NCBI GenBank assembly: GCA_033002965.1
Contig: JAURVB010014088.1
Coordinates: forward strand, 184,501 to 248,500
Length of the DNA: 64,000 nucleotides
Source: Piper betle
Taxonomy: Eukaryota > Streptophyta > Magnoliopsida > Piperales > Piperaceae
Reading direction: 5' to 3'
Each line of letters starts with the position of its first letter. Position 1 is the first letter of the stretch. The notes below the pieces were generated by a model. The model saw only the letters and a program-made list of their open reading frames with translations. It was not told where the DNA came from and did not search any database. A program made the translations under genes and the position numbers. Shown piece by piece: positions 48,557-61,559 of the stretch.

Positions 48557-49311
48557 AGAGTTGTTCCTCTCTTTTAAAACTCTAATCAAGTTTATAAATG
48601 ATTCACCCAAATATTTCATGTGAGATCCACCAAGATCTCCAGAAATATCAAAAAATCAGGTTTTCTGCCGCCAATGCTCAAGCACTCAAAATCTAAGCAC
48701 TTGAACGCTCAACTCTCGGCCATAACACTTTCTTAACATAAAGGCTAGCGCTTGACCACTCTTCTCTTTGTTATAAATTCCATGTTACGCTTTTGATTCA
48801 ATTTTGCCCCGAATTAATTCTGGATCGACTTTTAACTCTTATACCTTGATAGAATAACATCAATTAGCACTTTTTACACCAAAATCATAATAATTTCTCA
48901 CTTTATTAATAATATCTAATAAAATTTTAACCTAATAAAATTTAAATAAAAATTACTCGAAATATGACAAAAATCAACATGAAATACAAAGAATAATAAC
49001 TCTTTTACATAGTTATCAGGCCCCAGTGTAGCTTATTATTTGATTCAATTCTATTTAGTTGGTTGGGTTAGGTTCGAGTTTTTCGCTTTTAGCCAAGACT
49101 TATGTTATGGTTTTGACTTCCTATCATATATTGCCTTATTTATTTAATATCATTTTAAAAGTTTATGGTTGTACTATATATATATTATTGAAATAACTAA
49201 TATCACAACAATTAATTTAAACGATACACTATATGAGATATTATATATAATTAATTATTATATTATTCCCAAATACACCTATTGTCTAAATTTGTAATGT
49301 TAATACTCATC
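48557..49311. other. Spacer between LTR-like elements A and C
   Basis: AT-rich DNA. I see no gene or clear element. TACAT at 49312-49316 is the target duplication of element C. Confidence 0.5.
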
Positions 49312-49316
49312 TACAT

Positions 49317-52300
49317 TGTAACACCCCAAATCCGGTTCACGCTCGTGAACCGAACCGGCATGTTACAGGCCCCGGTTAGGTCGGCTAACCCGAACCCAAC
49401 TCGTGCGGATCCAATCTCGGCGTCTTAAGATGAAGATATAACTCTCAATGCATGGATGAATGCACAAATCCTAACATGGTACTACATGATGACATGCAAA
49501 TCAAAGTACACACCAAGACAATCCCGATAAAATTAATAAAAATTTTGAAATATAACGGACAAGAGTTTCCCCTAAAAATGCAATTAGGGGCCACCCTGTC
49601 AAATATACATATGCAAATATATATATATAACTATTTATCAAACAATTTCATTCATACAAAATACAAAATCTAACATGTTGTAGCTCATTCTAGAACTTGG
49701 GTCTCAACCCACCATGCTTCCATTGCCCAATCTATTTCTGTTCACATCATCTCATCATCTTTTAGCACTTAATTACGTCCTATCATCATATCTTAAGCAT
49801 TAATCACATCATATCATGTCTCAGCATTTCACGTCATTCTCAAGATAATAACATCATAACAAAATATTAATTACTCTATCGACTGACATGTGTGCAAATG
49901 ACATCATTGCTCCTCCATCCAAGCTGGCTCCTCCAACTCGTAATTGTTACCTACATATAGTATAAAAACACGTCAGTAACAAGTGTTACTGGTCCGGAAA
50001 ATAAAATAACTATAACAAGCTGGCTATGAGAGCAAACTCTCATATGAAAGAAAACATCATATACTCCACGTGAACACTCTGAAGGGCACTACTGAGGAGC
50101 CACTGGGCTGCAGACCCGGTAGCATCCCGAACTTACTGATCTGCTGCTGGTACTGTGCCGCTCTCGGCACTTCTTTTTCAGTACTTCACGTAAAACTTTA
50201 TCCTAAGCCCTCTCCTTACCTCCATATTTCTCCTGGCCTTGAGCACGAAGGCCGAGTACTCTCAGGCAGTCGCCTTTAATACCCTTTGAACCACAAGTCC
50301 GGACATGCGCTGTACTAAACAGTACCCGTAAACCTCCACGTTCTCCGGGTGTGAGGAACTCAAACGCGGAGTTGTCAGGATCCCTCGGGAATGGAACAGT
50401 CCGCTGGCACTAATCCAGAGCCCGCTTTGACTATCACGGCATCCGCTCATGGTACGTGCAGTCGGTTTCTCCATCTCTCGTCTCACTGAAAATGCGAAAA
50501 CTACATATATATATAGGGCTGGGTAGGGATTTATATAATAGGCCCGAAGGCAACTTGTGGTGGATCTTGTTTTCGAAATCATCCTCGAGGGATCTCATCC
50601 GAGGGGTTATTAATCTGGAAATCTGTTCGGCTAGATGGCCCGAGTTAAGTGGGATCCAATAAAACGCCACTTAACCCGTCCTGCAAATGATAAGATAAAC
50701 ATACAATAGAAAGACGTAAAACAGAGTCGAGTCCTAAACGGACCTGGTAGAAGCTCCAAGCGTGTCATCGCGCCTAGGCGGCGAGCTCCTACTCCGTACC
50801 TACACATCAAAACTAAATACTAACGCCCGCTAACTAAATGATGCATCAAACTCAATGAAATCACACAATACAAACATCCATCAACAGTCAAATAATCATA
50901 AATATGAAAATAATTCTAACTCATCCTATTCATGACGAATTTTATTGTATTTTTCCTAAGTTACATCATACTCGATTATCATGCTCAATTCGACTTACCT
51001 CATTAGATCACTTAACTCTTCATGCAACTATCAATCACATCATGCAACTCATCACTTCATCACTTATCCTCCATGCACTATCAATCACATCATAAATCCA
51101 ACCCTAGCATGTTGTGCTAACAATCATCATCAATTTTAAATAATCAAATCGGAGGTAATTATACCTCACGTCGTCGGCAATCGGCGACGGCTAGGGTTCC
51201 GTCGCGCGTCTCGGAGCTCGAATTCGGCGCTCATCGGCGTCCGACATTCGATCGGGATCGACTGGATGAGCTCCGCGGAAGATCCAGCGAATTCCAGTGA
51301 ATTCCGGTTTTTCGAGGTTCTGGCGTTTTTCGGCGGTTCGTGGTTTCCGGCAGCTTTCCGAGCGGTTTTCCGGCGACAGTCGCCGGCGGCGTCTACTAGC
51401 CGGAAAGTGGTCATGTTGGGTACCCTTGGAACCGGCTCGGCGAGCCCGACTCATCCACGACGGTCGACGTGGCCAACGGAGGTGGCGGCTCGCAGGAAAA
51501 TGGCATAACACACGGCCGGCGGCGATGGGTGGCTAGATCCGGCCGGCCAGGGCGGCGATTGTAAAACCCGTAACTCGAGTCAGAGTTTTACGGGAGTGAA
51601 CCAGTCGGTTCAACTGTCGGTTCGAGTCGAGTCAGCTTCATGGACCGCGAGCTGAGTTGAGGCCAGCTGTGAGTTATGAGCGATGAGGGTCATGTATGCT
51701 CAAGTGTACGATGATAACGCCTGAAAGATGATGAAAAATGGGTTATCAAGTATATGGAGGTATGCAGTATTGATTGTTATTTTTATTTGATCGTAGAATA
51801 TTTTTTAGGGCCGAATGACGAATTAGGACGCGTTGGATCATATTCGGGTGGGTTATTAGTTATAGAGCATGTCATTTGGATGTTGTTGTGTTTGTTTTAT
51901 TTTATGGGATTTTTCCATATTTTTCTAGATTTTTTTAGAATTTATTACGAACTAGTTATTATTTTGACTCGAGTAGGAATCGAGTCAATACTTATTTACG
52001 AAAATGCCATCGCACGCACTTCTTCTTCCTCCCGACCCTTCTTCACCAAAACCCTGCGCCGCCCCGTTCGCGCGCCGCCGCCGCCGCCGACGCCGCACTG
52101 GCCGCCGATCAACGCCGCCCCGCCCCGCCGTGCTGTCGCCGTGCCGCCCCGACCAACCCCGGCCACCGTCTCGCCGCCACGACGCCGGAATCGCCCCACG
52201 AAACGCCTCGGCCGTCGCCACTCCGAGCCGGATTCGCCACCGTCCGGGCCGCGCCGCCGCCGCTGTGACCCCGACGACCACCCCTCGCCGTCGCCGACGT

Positions 52301-55180
52301 TTCCCCCATCATCCCGACCGCCGTCGAGGCCGGCCGGAGCCCCGATCGGAGAACGCCGCCGCCGCCACCCACTTTCGACGCCGTCGCCGACGGCCATCGC
52401 CGCCTCGGCTACCTTGTTTGACACCACCATCGGACCAAGCTCGTCGAGCTGGTGCCGATAGACCCCCTGATTGCTCCGTCCCGAATCGTCGCCGGAAAAC
52501 CGTCGGAATCCGCCGGAAAACCGCCGACACTCGCCGGAAAACCGCCGGAACCGCCGGAAAATTGGATTCGTGGGAAATTCGCCGGATCATCCGCCGAACG
52601 CACCCGGTCCAATCTGATCGGACTTCGGACGCCGCTAGGTGCCGAATTCGAGTTTCGAGCCACGAAACGGAAACCCTAGCCGTCGCCGATTTTCGACGAC
52701 GCGAGGTATAATTTATTTTAATTTAATTATTTGAAAGTATTGATTATTAGAATTGCATGCTAGGATTGGTGAATTGTATGTTATAATAATATATATAAAT
52801 GTAGATTTGATTAAGGATAAAATATGAAATTTGCTTGATTGAGTGGTGTTAAAAATGGAGGCTAAGAAACTAATTAGGGTAACTAGGTAATGATCATGAT
52901 CTAATGCAAATTAGCCTAAGTAGGCTTGCTAGAATTGATATAGGTTGATGTGTGTTGATTGATGCGTGATTGTGTTGATTGTGTGTGCATGCTATAGGAT
53001 GTGTGATTCATCATGCGGGCGTTAGTTTTTAGCTTGATTGTGTAGGTACGGTGTAGGAGCTCGCCGCCTAGGCGCGTGGACCCGTTTGGAGCTTCTACCA
53101 GGTCCGTTTAGGACTCGTTCTCTGTTTTACGCTACTCTATTGTTTATTTGATTTATCATGTGCAGGACGAGTTAAGTGGCGTTTTATCGGATCCCACTTA
53201 ACTCGGGCCATTTAGCCAACAGTTCTTTTTTCGGATTAATAACCCTCGAGGATGAGATCCCTCGAGTTTGTTTTCGAACTTCAGATCCAGCTCACGATGC
53301 CTTCGGGCCTATTGTATAAATCCCAACCCAGGCCTATATATATATAGTTTTCGTGTTTTCGGTGAGAGATGGAATGAGGGTTACTTGCGGCCACGTCTTC
53401 AGATAGGGCGTGTGCCCGGAAGAGCGGGCTCTGGAGCTGGGGAGAACCCACTTCGTTCCCGAAGGATCCGGACAACTCCACCTTTGAGTTCCTCAAACCC
53501 GGAGAAGTGTGGAGGTTTACGGGTACTGCAATGTAGCGCATGTCTAGACTTGTGGTTTCAAAGGGTACTGAAGGCGACTGCCTGAGAGTGCTCGGCCTTT
53601 GTGCTCAAGGCCAGGAGTAATATGGAAGGTGCAGAGGGCGGTAAGGAATGAAATTTGATGCGAGAAGCGATAGAGAAATGGCCAAGGTATGAGAATGAGA
53701 AAGAAAGGGGGACGCTGTCGACTCGAGGGCGACGGCCCGACGGTGACGGCTCCCGTATGTGCCCTGATGAGAGTTCTTGAGGAAGTATATGGTTTTGATT
53801 CAACAGGAGAGTTTGCTCTCCTGTGCCAGATTGATATTAGTTATTTTCCGGGCCGGTAACACTCGTTACTGACGGTTTTTCTATATATATGTAGGTGAGG
53901 AATGCGAGCGATGAAAGCTGTCGGGACTGCGGAGGAGCAGCACGGAACCGCGCACACATGTACCTGCCGCGTGTAACGTATGTATAATGATGGTGTGTTC
54001 TTGTTATGCAAATGATAATTTTGATGTGTTTCCGTGAATGAATTATTTGTTATGAAACGAACTGATAAATATGACTGAGTAGGGAGCCTTGGAGTTCAGA
54101 CTCGGCTCGGGTAAAAACGAATGAGATAATGATTTAATGTTATGTTAGATTGTTTTGTGTTATTGTGTTTTCATAAAATAGTATATATTTTCTTTTGGTT
54201 TTTCATTTGTCGTTTTGTCTTATTTTGCTTGTACATCATAGCATGCATGTAGGACTCCGTTAGAACCCAATCGTTCCCATTCATGCATTTCATATTTGCA
54301 TCTCCATCTTGAGACGCCGAGAGTAGATCCTGGTCGGCTTAACCGAATCTAGTAGATTAGCGAACGGTTCGGTCGCCGGTGACATTTCCGGGTCGGTTCA
54401 CGGGTGAGCCGAAACGGGGTGTTACAGCAATGGCCTCCGTTCCGGTCGGGGAAGGTCGCTGGAGGGCTGAGGGTGCTGAGGCGACCGACCGATCGCAGCG
54501 GCGGCTGGTCGCCGGTGGCAGAATCGGCGACGGAAGTGCAACGCGGGTGCGGCGTCGCGGCGTGGCTTCCTCGCGTCACCGCGGCTCGATGGGGGCCGAA
54601 CTTGGTCGGGGTAGCACGACGACGTCATCGCCGGGCTAGGCGGCGACGATCGGCAGCCGGGCGGCACCGGCAGCGGCGGCGGCGACACACACATGGGCTG
54701 TATCGGGCAAGGGTTTGGGGAAGAAAAGAAGGGCGCGGGGGTGTGTGGTGGCAAAGTCGTAAATATTACTTGACTCGTCTCGGACTCGAGTCAAAAATAA
54801 TATTTAAGTCGTAAAAATTCCAAAAAATTTGGAAAAAATCCTATAAAATCAAACAACACAAAAAATCATAATGATATGCTCTAGAACTATCAACCCACCC
54901 AAAATGCCCGTAACGCACCCTAACGCGGTAAACGGCCTAGAACTAATTCTACGATCCATTATATATTATAATAAAAAAAATGAACTGCATACTCTCATAT
55001 ATTCTGATAACTCATTCTTTTCTGCTGTGTTCATGACTTGGGTACACATGACCCTCATGGCTCATACACGAGACCGGCGTCGGCTCAGTACACGTATTCT
55101 GAAACTGACTCGACTCGAAAATAACGGTCGAACCGACCGGTTCTGAATATAAAACCCTGACTCGAATCGTGGGTTTTACA
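49317..55180 (-). mobile_element. LTR-like element C, interrupted by element B
   Basis: Begins TGTAACACCCC at 49317 and ends GGGTTTTACA at 55180, flanked by TACAT at 49312-49316 and 55181-55185. Inverted relative to A and B. Its two parts (49317-51559 and 54427-55180) sum to about 3.0 kb, the size of A and B. Similar to them throughout but clearly more diverged, which fits an older insertion. Confidence 0.8.
51560..54426 (+). mobile_element. LTR-like element B, nested in C, 2867 bp
   Basis: Begins TGTAAAACCCG and ends GGGTGTTACA. It sits inside the GC-rich block of element C, flanked by GCGAT (51555-51559) and GCAAT (54427-54431), a 5-bp duplication with one difference. It matches element A closely along its full length. 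Open frames in its GC-rich block are Arg/Pro-rich and occur in all frames, so they reflect composition, not genes. Confidence 0.8.
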
Positions 55181-55185
55181 TACAT

Positions 55186-57710
55186 AGCATAAAATCACGA
55201 AGAAAAATATTAAATGATTAATTAATAACAAACCTGGATCAATTACATCCAAAAAAACTAACAAACACTATAATGTCATTATCAACTTAATCAATTGGAC
55301 ATCAACCTAATATGTACTTAGATTAACCTAGTATTCAGGCACGTAGAAAACCACAAAATATATAAACTAATTTGTTGATTTATTTTTAATTTTTATCACA
55401 CATGAAGATCTAGAGGTCAACACAAACCATACAAAATAGTTTGTTGATTTATTTTTAATTTTTATCTAGAAAGTAATAAGCCAAAATGATGGCAAGTAAT
55501 AATTAATTACATTATAATTATATATTAACAATTTATCAAATATAAGTGTAATAAATGAAATGGGATTACCAGTACATGTAATCAGTATTCAATATAATGT
55601 CAACATTAATTTACATAAAACTCGAATCATGAATTAACACCAATAATACTTATCATATACAAAATAGTAATAAAATTAATACTATTTAATACAAATAAGG
55701 AAATTAATCATATTACTAATAAACACTAAGTACAATGATTCATTTAATTCACTAAACAATGAGAAGTAGAAAAATAAAATAAAACAACATGCCAAAAAGA
55801 AAAATAAGTATAACTTCCCACTAAAAATTCATGCAACGATGTGCAAGAATAAAAAATCATACACCCACATAACGAACATGCACATTGAATAATAAAAATC
55901 AAACAAATCTTCACAATTAAAATAAATAAATAAAAACAAAGAGATATATGCATGAAGAGAGGAAAAAGAAAGAAGGTGAGGGGGAAAATGATACTAAGTA
56001 AGAGGAAATATGAAGGAGTAGAGGAGGTTAACACCAAGATGAGAAAAAGAGGTGGCGACAATAAAAAACCTGAAAATTCACCCAAAATGGGTTTAATGTG
56101 CCTAATGCTTAACCCTTTAAAATCTCCCTCAACACCCTATAGCGCCCAAGAGGCACATAGTCTATATGATCTCTATAAAAATTCTACTACTTATTAACCA
56201 AAATGGATAGCCACACCTATTAGACTTTAACTACCCATAACACCCACTTGGTTGATCCAAAAGAATTAACAATTATTATTTTTTATTATTTTATTTTTTA
56301 ATTTTTTAATTTTTTTAATTTTAATTTTTTATTTTTTTTCTAATAAGAATTAACTAAGCAAGATTTGGAAGATAATAATTTAATTAAATAATATTTAAGA
56401 ATCGTTCCAAAATTTACAAAACCTTAAATAAAATAACCTAATTATTTTTTAGTTTACAATTATATATATAATTTTACAATTATGTATATATATATATATA
56501 TATATATAACTTTTATTTTAAAATAAATTGAAAAATTAGTAAAAGAGTTTAAAATAATAATAACTATAAATAAATGTACAAAAATGGATTTTTAATAAAC
56601 ATTCTATAAAATTATTAAATACAAATTAAATTAGTTTCATTCAAAGTTATAGCAGATTGACCACCCTAAAATAAAATTGGGTAGTTTTTAAGAGATGATT
56701 GATAAGGAAAGTTTTTTCTAAATTTTATTTTCTTATTATTAAAGGAAGGTTTGTGTTGACCAGAAAAAATGTAGATAAGCTTATTCTCTCAATCATAACT
56801 GGCTTAAAACTTGTGTGATTGATCTATAAATTTGAAATTTAAAATGATATATGCATTAATATTATATCAAATTAAATTAAACAAAATATGATTATTTTAT
56901 TTTAAAATACAAACGATGAATGTATATTTAATATTAACAAAAAATATTTTTTTGGTATAATGTTTTTACACACACACATATATATAGACACACACACACA
57001 CAAACTATCACAGTTCAAGGATAAAAAAATAGTCTCAAGGCAAATTATTCGTTTAAATTGAATAAATTTTCAATTTATGATTTATAAAGGAACAACTCAT
57101 GATAGTTATTTTGAATATTATAAAGCTTTGGAGAGATAACCGATATTAGTCAAAATTTGAAGAATAAAGTGTTGAATAAGAAAAGTTGAAAATATGGTGG
57201 ACATTGGAGCAATCTTGAAAAAGTCGATTTGCAACTTCCAATTAAGACACAACAAACTTGATTTATTTGAGATTTTTTGATAAATTTTAAATAAAATTTA
57301 AATAAAATCTTAAATAAAACCAAAAATCTTCCCAAATATCAAATTTACACGTAGAGATGATAAACATTAAAGAATATTATTAGGCATTCTTAATAATTAC
57401 CCACCCCCATGTTCTTTATAAATAGAGTCTCTCATTTTCATTTTTCACTAAGAGATTAAATGCTCTTTAAGAAGTTAAGCCAAAAATTGGTAATTTTGGG
57501 AAAAATTTCAAATAAAGTCTATTTAGCTTAGTAATATATTAATTTTTTTAAAAACTATATTATATACTACTATTATAATGAATAATAATATTTATTAAAA
57601 TATAAATCAAAAAATAGAAATAAATATTATAGAAAAAATGGTAACTAAAGTGTATCATAATTATATTAAATTTAAATCAATTAAAAATTATGAATATAAT
57701 AATATGGGTA
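55186..57710. other. Intergenic, very AT-rich
   Basis: No gene seen. Holds a T-rich low-complexity run at 56275-56340, a (TA)n run at 56482-56507 and a CA/TA run at 56970-57003. An 81-codon Lys-rich frame (55952-56197) has no family features. Confidence 0.5.
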
Positions 57711-57990
57711 TTGCATGGTGACTAGTTACGTAGGTGAGTCTATTCGAACTAGAAATAAGGTTTAACACCATTACTTATTGATAAATCTCTCTCTCTATAT
57801 ATATATATAAAGAGAGAGAGAGATATTTATCAATAAGTAATGGTGTTAAGCCATATTTCTAGTTTGAATAGACTCACAATTACCTACGTAAGTATTGCAT
57901 GGTGACTACTCACGTAGGTAATTGTCAGCCTATTCAAACTAGAAATAAGGTTTAACACCATCACTAATTTATCTCTCTCTCTCTCTATGT
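57711..57990. repeat. Long hairpin plus a third partial copy
   Basis: Left arm ~57725-57803 and right arm ~57808-57890 are near-perfect reverse complements (~80 bases) meeting in a CTCTC/TATA/GAGAG centre. A third copy in the left-arm orientation follows at 57893-57985. GTATTGCATGGTGACTA precedes both forward copies (57708 and 57891). Confidence 0.8.
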
Positions 57991-58009
57991 ATATATATAT
58001 ATCGCTGTC

Positions 58010-58700
58010 CCTTTTTGGCAGCGCATGTATCATGGGCCGCTGGATTAAAATCTCCGCCCCCTCCCCCGCTATCAGCCCGCCAACTTGCAACCGACACCCC
58101 TACCCCACACCCGCCTGCCCCTACGACCACCACCCTCTCCCCCCTTCACCACCCCCCTTTTGGCAGGACCACCACCACCCCCTCCGCCGTGGTCCTCCCC
58201 GCCACCACCCGCCGCCCCCAAGGCACAACCACAACCAATCCTCTCCACCGCGGTCCCCCCGCCCACCCCAAAGCACAACCACGATCACCCCCTCCGCCGC
58301 GGCCCCCCCTCTAGCACCCAGCCACCACCACCTGCCGCTGCAACTCGAGTCAAGTCAATAAAAAATTGGCTCGATCTCGACTCAAGTTAATGAAACTTGA
58401 CTTGGTCTCAACTTGAATCAAGTTAATAAAAAATTTACTCGGTCTCAGCTTGAGTCAATGAAAACTTGACCCGGTCTCGATTCAAGCCAAGTTAAAAAAA
58501 ATTGACCCGGTCTCAACTCGAGTCAATAAGAACTTGACTCAGTCTCGACTCGAGGCAATATTATGAAATAATGCATCCTAACCTGGTAAACGGTTGTAAA
58601 TTTAATTGTGCGAGCAACTATAAATTAAAAAAAAATGGCATACTCTTATATATTCTGATAACATTTAAATTATGTTCTTGAATTCGGAAACACATTAGAA
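58010..58700 (-). mobile_element. Diverged fragment of the LTR-like family, with tandem array
   Basis: A C-rich block (58050-58340), then a tandem array (58336-58560), then CTGGTAAACGG...CATACTCTTATATATTCTGATAAC. The order and sequence resemble element C at about 54430-55020 (GCGGTAAACGG...CATACTCTCATATATTCTGATAACTC). No intact ends are visible. Confidence 0.6.
58336..58560. repeat. Tandem array of a 30-38 bp LTR-derived unit
   Basis: About 6.5 imperfect units of the form AACTTGACTCGGTCTCGACT followed by CGAGTCAA(GT)TAA(A)n. The unit matches a single-copy stretch of element C at about 54768-54800 (TACTTGACTCGTCTCGGACT then CGAGTCAA), so it appears to have been amplified from the LTR. Confidence 0.75.
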
Positions 58701-60030
58701 GCAAAACACATAAGAGCCATGCCATTGAATTTTCTTCCAAATGATGAATATAAGTACAAACCATGAAGATCATGCCCACGAATAGACTACATATATACAG
58801 TCCTTTCAGATTCGGAGCTATCATAGTCATTTTGCATCACTGCACTCACGCCCCTAAATAGATTCAACGACTCCATTTTTAGATGGAACATTTTTTGCCT
58901 ACATATTTATAAATAAAACATGGAAACTAATCACATGAATTATATATAATAAAGATCAAAATAAGGGTTGTGTTGAGAAATTGAGTTTTTGATGGTGTAA
59001 GGAGTGCATTACTATGTCCTTCTTCTATATGCATGATCTTCCATGTGCCTTCTATATTTTTAGTTACCCTCATGCGCTTGACAATTTTCTCTAATTATAG
59101 GATGAGTTCTCTTTTTCTTTTGTGGAGTATTTTTCTTTGTGCATCATCTTCTTTCAAATGTTCTTCTTTAGAACACGCAAATACTTGAGACCATAACTCT
59201 TTTGTTCTCATACTATAATTTGTACAATATTTACGTATATTAAATCCAGCCATTTTTTAATAACTATTGTATAAGTTGAGTGCATCGTCCAAACAATCAA
59301 ATTGCATTCCAACCTTCAGTTTGAACTCACCGTTTATAATAAGATAAAATGTTATAATATGTTGGCCAAATTCTTCTTTGTTATATCCGTTATCTTGAAG
59401 ATTGTCCATTCTTAAAAAATATAAAATTTATAAAAATTAACAATATTTTCAATTAAAATAATTATAATAAACATTCTTTAATTAGGTTAAATTGCTTTCA
59501 AAGGCTTAACTCTTACCTGATATTCGTATTCAGTTGGATTTGTTCTTTGCCGATAAATATAATTCAGGTCTCCTCGACTCCACTCGCAACTATTTTTGAC
59601 TTGAAAATATTTTTTTATACCGATAAAAATAAAGTACAAGAAATCAAGGCAACCATTATGTCTCAAAAATTTTTATTTTCATTGTTTAGATATTTTATTA
59701 TTTAATTTAATCAGATTGTTAAAAATACGGTCACTAAAACCTATTAAAAAAATAAATTCAAAAAAATTCTAATATTATTAAAAAATAGTCCACCCTCGAT
59801 GGGGGCAAATTTTGCATGTGAAGGCTTCGGGGGAAGGGGGGCCGTGGCAGGGGGAGGGCCGGTCGGGGGGTGTCTGTGGGCCCGCTGAAGCAATGCGCTG
59901 GCAGCTCAGTGCAGACAGACATTGTGTACATATATAAAGACAAAGGGGTGGTGATCAATTACAAGTGTAGATGCTTATTTTCCGAACTCCCAACTCTTTT
60001 TACTTCGTCTTGTTAGAGAGACGAACCGTC
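58701..60030. other. Intergenic, AT-rich, then CAF1 promoter
   Basis: 58701-59790 holds no gene that I can see. 59800-59905 is G-rich. A TATA box (ATATATAAAG) lies at 59931-59940, about 95 bases before the CAF1 ATG. Confidence 0.5.
59931..59940 (+). promoter_or_regulatory. TATA box of the CAF1-like gene
   Basis: ATATATAAAG about 95 bases before the ATG at 60031. A canonical promoter in front of the broken frame is a mild argument that the gene is recent or intact. Confidence 0.55.
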
Positions 60031-61005
60031 ATGGCCATGGATCGAACTCTCCCATCCTTCAACTCCGGCGATCCCTTCGCCGGCGCCACCATGCAAATCC
60101 GACAGGTGTGGCGCAACAACTTCCGGGAGGAGATCGACTTCGTCTCGCACCTCGCCTACCGCTACGCCATGGCCGCCGTCGACGTCGAGTTCCCGGGGTT
60201 CCTCTCCCCACCCCTCGCCATGCACCTGAGTTCGACCGCTACCGGGACATGAAGCGCAGCGTTGAGGGGACGAAGATCATCCAGTTGGGGATCACCCTCT
60301 TCGATAGCGCCGGCTTCGTTTCTCCCCACGCATTGACCTGGGAGTTCAACTTCTCCGACTTCGACCCCGACACCGACGCTTGCTCGCCGGCGTCGATACG
60401 CTTCCTCCGCTCCCACGGCCTCGACCTCGACAAGTGCAGGCGCGACGGCATCGACTCCTCAGAGTTCGCTGCTCTCTTCTTCGAGCGCGTCCTCCGGCCC
60501 GGCCGTCCCCTCAACTTCGTCTTCTTCCACGGCCTCTATGACGCCGGCTACTTGATCAAGCTGCTCAACGGCGGCGCGGCTCCCGCTGCCTGAGACGGTC
60601 GAGGGGTTCGTGCTCGAATGCAGGCGTCTCCTCTGGGGCGTCTACGACGTGAAGTACATGGCGCAGTTCTGCCCTGGTCTCCGCAACGGGGAGATGGGCC
60701 TGGAGATGATGGCGAGGGTACTGGGCGTGGAGCGGCCGTTGGGGGTGGCACACCACGCCGGGTCCGACAGCTTGTTGACGGCGCTGGCGTTCTTGAGGAT
60801 GAACATGCAGTGGAAGCGGTTGGGGTTGGAGGCGTGCGTGTGCGAGGGTGTGTTGTTTGGAATGGAGACGGCGTCGACGAAAATGAAGATGGCGTTGTGG
60901 GAGTGGTGGACGTCCTCTCGGAGTTGCCCCTCTTCCGCACCACCCAACACTTTGAATCATCCATCGTCTCTGTTTTCGTACGCTGGGCGGGCAACTATAT
61001 TTTAG
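60031..61005 (+). CDS. CAF1-like: CAF1/POP2-type mRNA deadenylase, with two offsetting frameshifts
   Basis: Poly(A) 3' exonuclease of the CCR4-NOT complex (DEDD family); plant CAF1 genes are normally intronless, as here. Reading in three stages: MAMDRTLPSFNSGD...IRQVWRNNFREEIDFV...AVDVEFPGF from 60031; then FDRYRDMKRSVEGTKIIQLG...FFHGLYDAGYLIKLLNGG in the -1 frame; then PLPETVEGFVLECRR...HHAGSDSLLTALAFLRM...VLFGMETAS back in the first frame. The catalytic D-x-E (VDVEF), the Asp of YDAGYL and the Asp of HHAGSD are all present. The first break is at a C-run (about 60204-60215, one C short); the second is in GGCGGCGCGGCTCC (about 60568-60580, one base over). Could be a recent pseudogene or base-call errors. 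The C-terminal end is uncertain. Confidence 0.8.
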
Positions 61006-61559
61006 TTATTAGCTTAATGATATGAATTAGATAATTTGGGTTTATACTCAAACTTTTTGTCTTTGTTTTCGTTTGATAGCAATCAAAGAATAATCTTTTG
61101 GTTTTTGAGGACATATATATATATTTTTTAAAAGTATCCACTTGAATTAACTGGGAACCATACTGCTAAGCCATAAAGTATTAAAGTCACAATACTTATA
61201 CATATTAATTAGTGTAGAAACAATGCGATGATTAAAAGGACGAATATTACCATGATTTAGTAGTGATTTAACAGTACTCCATGCATCTAATAATAGAGAG
61301 ATCTTTATTCACTGGCGGTGGTAAGTTGCAAATAAAGTGGTAAGCCGGTGGTCTCAGTGAGCTTAGCATTCAAGTGGATGCCCATGCATCTAAACTTGGG
61401 ATTTTGAGAATCAAGCATGGCGGATCCACCTTTCTTCTTTCCCAAGCAACGAATCCTCTCTTTCCCTTTCTCTCTTTTATTGTTTATATAATATAAATAA
61501 ATCTATACATATATAATAAATCATCAATCATCACTCTCATATCGTCGACTCACACCGAC
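61006..61559. other. Intergenic: CAF1 3' flank and LESV promoter
   Basis: No gene seen. A TATA-like stretch (TTTATATAATATAAATAA) at 61483-61500 lies about 65 bases before the LESV ATG. Confidence 0.5.
61484..61496 (+). promoter_or_regulatory. TATA box of LESV
   Basis: TTATATAATATAA about 65-75 bases before the ATG at 61560, after a CT-rich stretch. Confidence 0.5.

Noticed and set aside
51754..52711. Two 235-codon frames
   Set aside because: Same GC-rich block in element B; the copy in A does not preserve the same protein, so not a conserved gene.
58015..58390. Pro/Thr-rich frames
   Set aside because: C-rich low-complexity sequence in an LTR-family fragment.
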